Assembly (NCBI GenBank): GCA_007695205.1 | Contig: REEF01000555.1 | Coordinates: forward strand, 1-7,229 | DNA: 7,229 bases | Reading direction: 5' to 3' | Origin: Planctomycetaceae bacterium | Lineage (GTDB): Bacteria > Planctomycetota > Planctomycetia > Pirellulales > Pirellulaceae | Shown: one piece after another, positions 7,000 to 7,229 of the stretch | Position numbering within the stretch: position 1 is the first letter of the stretch | Layout: the number at the start of each line of letters is the position of its first letter | Made by a program: the position numbers and the translations under genes | The notes under the pieces: generated by a model | Told to the model about the DNA's origin: nothing | Database searches by the model: none | What the model saw: the letters and a program-made list of their open reading frames with translations, nothing else

Positions 7000-7229
7000 T
7001 CACCGCTGAACATTCTGTTGATCATGGTGCCCGAAGCAACTTTGCCCCAATCCGTCCCAGAAGTAGCCGAACATCGTATTTCTATTCGCCGACGCCCAAA
7101 GTCATGACATGTGTACGTAGTGGAACTCGCCAGAGTTCCCATGCAGGGCGCCGATGCGGGAATTCTGGCGAATCCCACTACGAACATGCTTCACAGCGTT
7201 CCCTTTGCCGGCAACAGTCCACGACGCCA
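7000..7229. other. Intergenic region downstream of the DUF1080 gene
   Basis: No convincing gene, tRNA or terminator with a T-run is visible in these 230 bases to the window edge. The only structured part is the palindromic repeat at 7116-7182. A 27-codon frame from ATG 7024 to TGA 7107 lacks a ribosome site and is not called. Confidence 0.6.
7116..7182. repeat. Third palindromic repeat element (GTAGTGG...CCACTAC type)
   Basis: The 25-bp arm at 7116-7140 pairs with 7158-7182 at 22 of 25 positions; the outward CATG at 7108-7111 and 7185-7188 extends the symmetry with a small offset. Arm cores are CGTAGTGGAACTCGCCAGAG and, read from the other strand, CGTAGTGGGATTCGCCAGAA. The centre holds the palindrome GGCGCC (7147-7152). 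Sequence is unrelated to the two GGGGTC elements, so this is a separate family. I recall GTAGTGGGATTCGCCAGAAT as a common dispersed sequence in planctomycete genomes, but could not check. It could be a mobile REP/MITE-like unit or act as a hairpin at the 3' end of the upstream transcript. Confidence 0.8.

Noticed and set aside
7024..7107. Short 27-codon frame before the last repeat
   Set aside because: No ribosome-binding site, no recognisable motif, and length expected by chance.
6987..7187. Minus-strand 66-codon frame at the right end
   Set aside because: Most of it translates the palindromic repeat and it overlaps the end of the DUF1080 gene; no supporting features.
3205..7188. CRISPR array
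   Set aside because: The three repeats are inverted, kilobases apart, of different sequence, and without spacer periodicity or cas genes.

Overview
The window looks like chromosomal DNA from a planctomycete (Pirellula/Rhodopirellula-like) or a close PVC-group relative. The evidence is a PVC-type propeller/cytochrome c protein with a heme-binding C-terminal domain of the Pirellula/Verrucomicrobium type, a DUF1080 (3-keto-disaccharide hydrolase) protein, a predominance of exported proteins, almost no good Shine-Dalgarno sites, and palindromic repeats with GGGGTC cores. No database search was possible, so the taxonomic call is inference.

Layout. All five genes are on the + strand. (1) Positions 1-1154: the 3' part of a gene for a beta-rich protein of unknown function, whose true start lies outside the window. 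(2) 1186-2469: an exported leucine-rich-repeat protein with about 11 repeats and a CTC-rich codon use unlike its neighbours. (3) 2554-3177: a small exported protein of unknown function, preceded by a plausible sigma70-type promoter. (4) 3348-6215: a large exported protein combining an N-terminal beta module, an NHL/dehydrogenase-like beta-propeller and two c-type heme sites (CASCH and CLQCH). (5) 6223-6999: an exported DUF1080 protein starting 7 bases after gene 4 stops. The last 230 bases hold a third palindromic repeat and no convincing gene.

Three long imperfect-to-perfect palindromes stand out. One fills most of the gap between genes 3 and 4 (30-bp perfect arms). One lies inside the coding sequence of gene 4 (29-bp perfect arms, 87 bp in all). 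It adds exactly 29 codons in frame, at the linker between the propeller and the first cytochrome domain. One is downstream of gene 5 (25-bp arms, 22 matches). The first two share a GGAAAA(A)GGGGTC core and look like members of one REP/RAYT-type or MITE-like family. No transposase is present here.

How the genes may work together. Genes 4 and 5, and perhaps 3, look like an operon acting outside the cytoplasm. The propeller-cytochrome protein could oxidise a substrate and pass electrons to its hemes. The DUF1080 protein belongs to a family with characterised members that cleave 3-keto-glycosides. A combined sugar oxidation and cleavage role is a reasonable hypothesis but is not shown by the sequence. 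Genes 1 and 2 have no clear functional tie to it.
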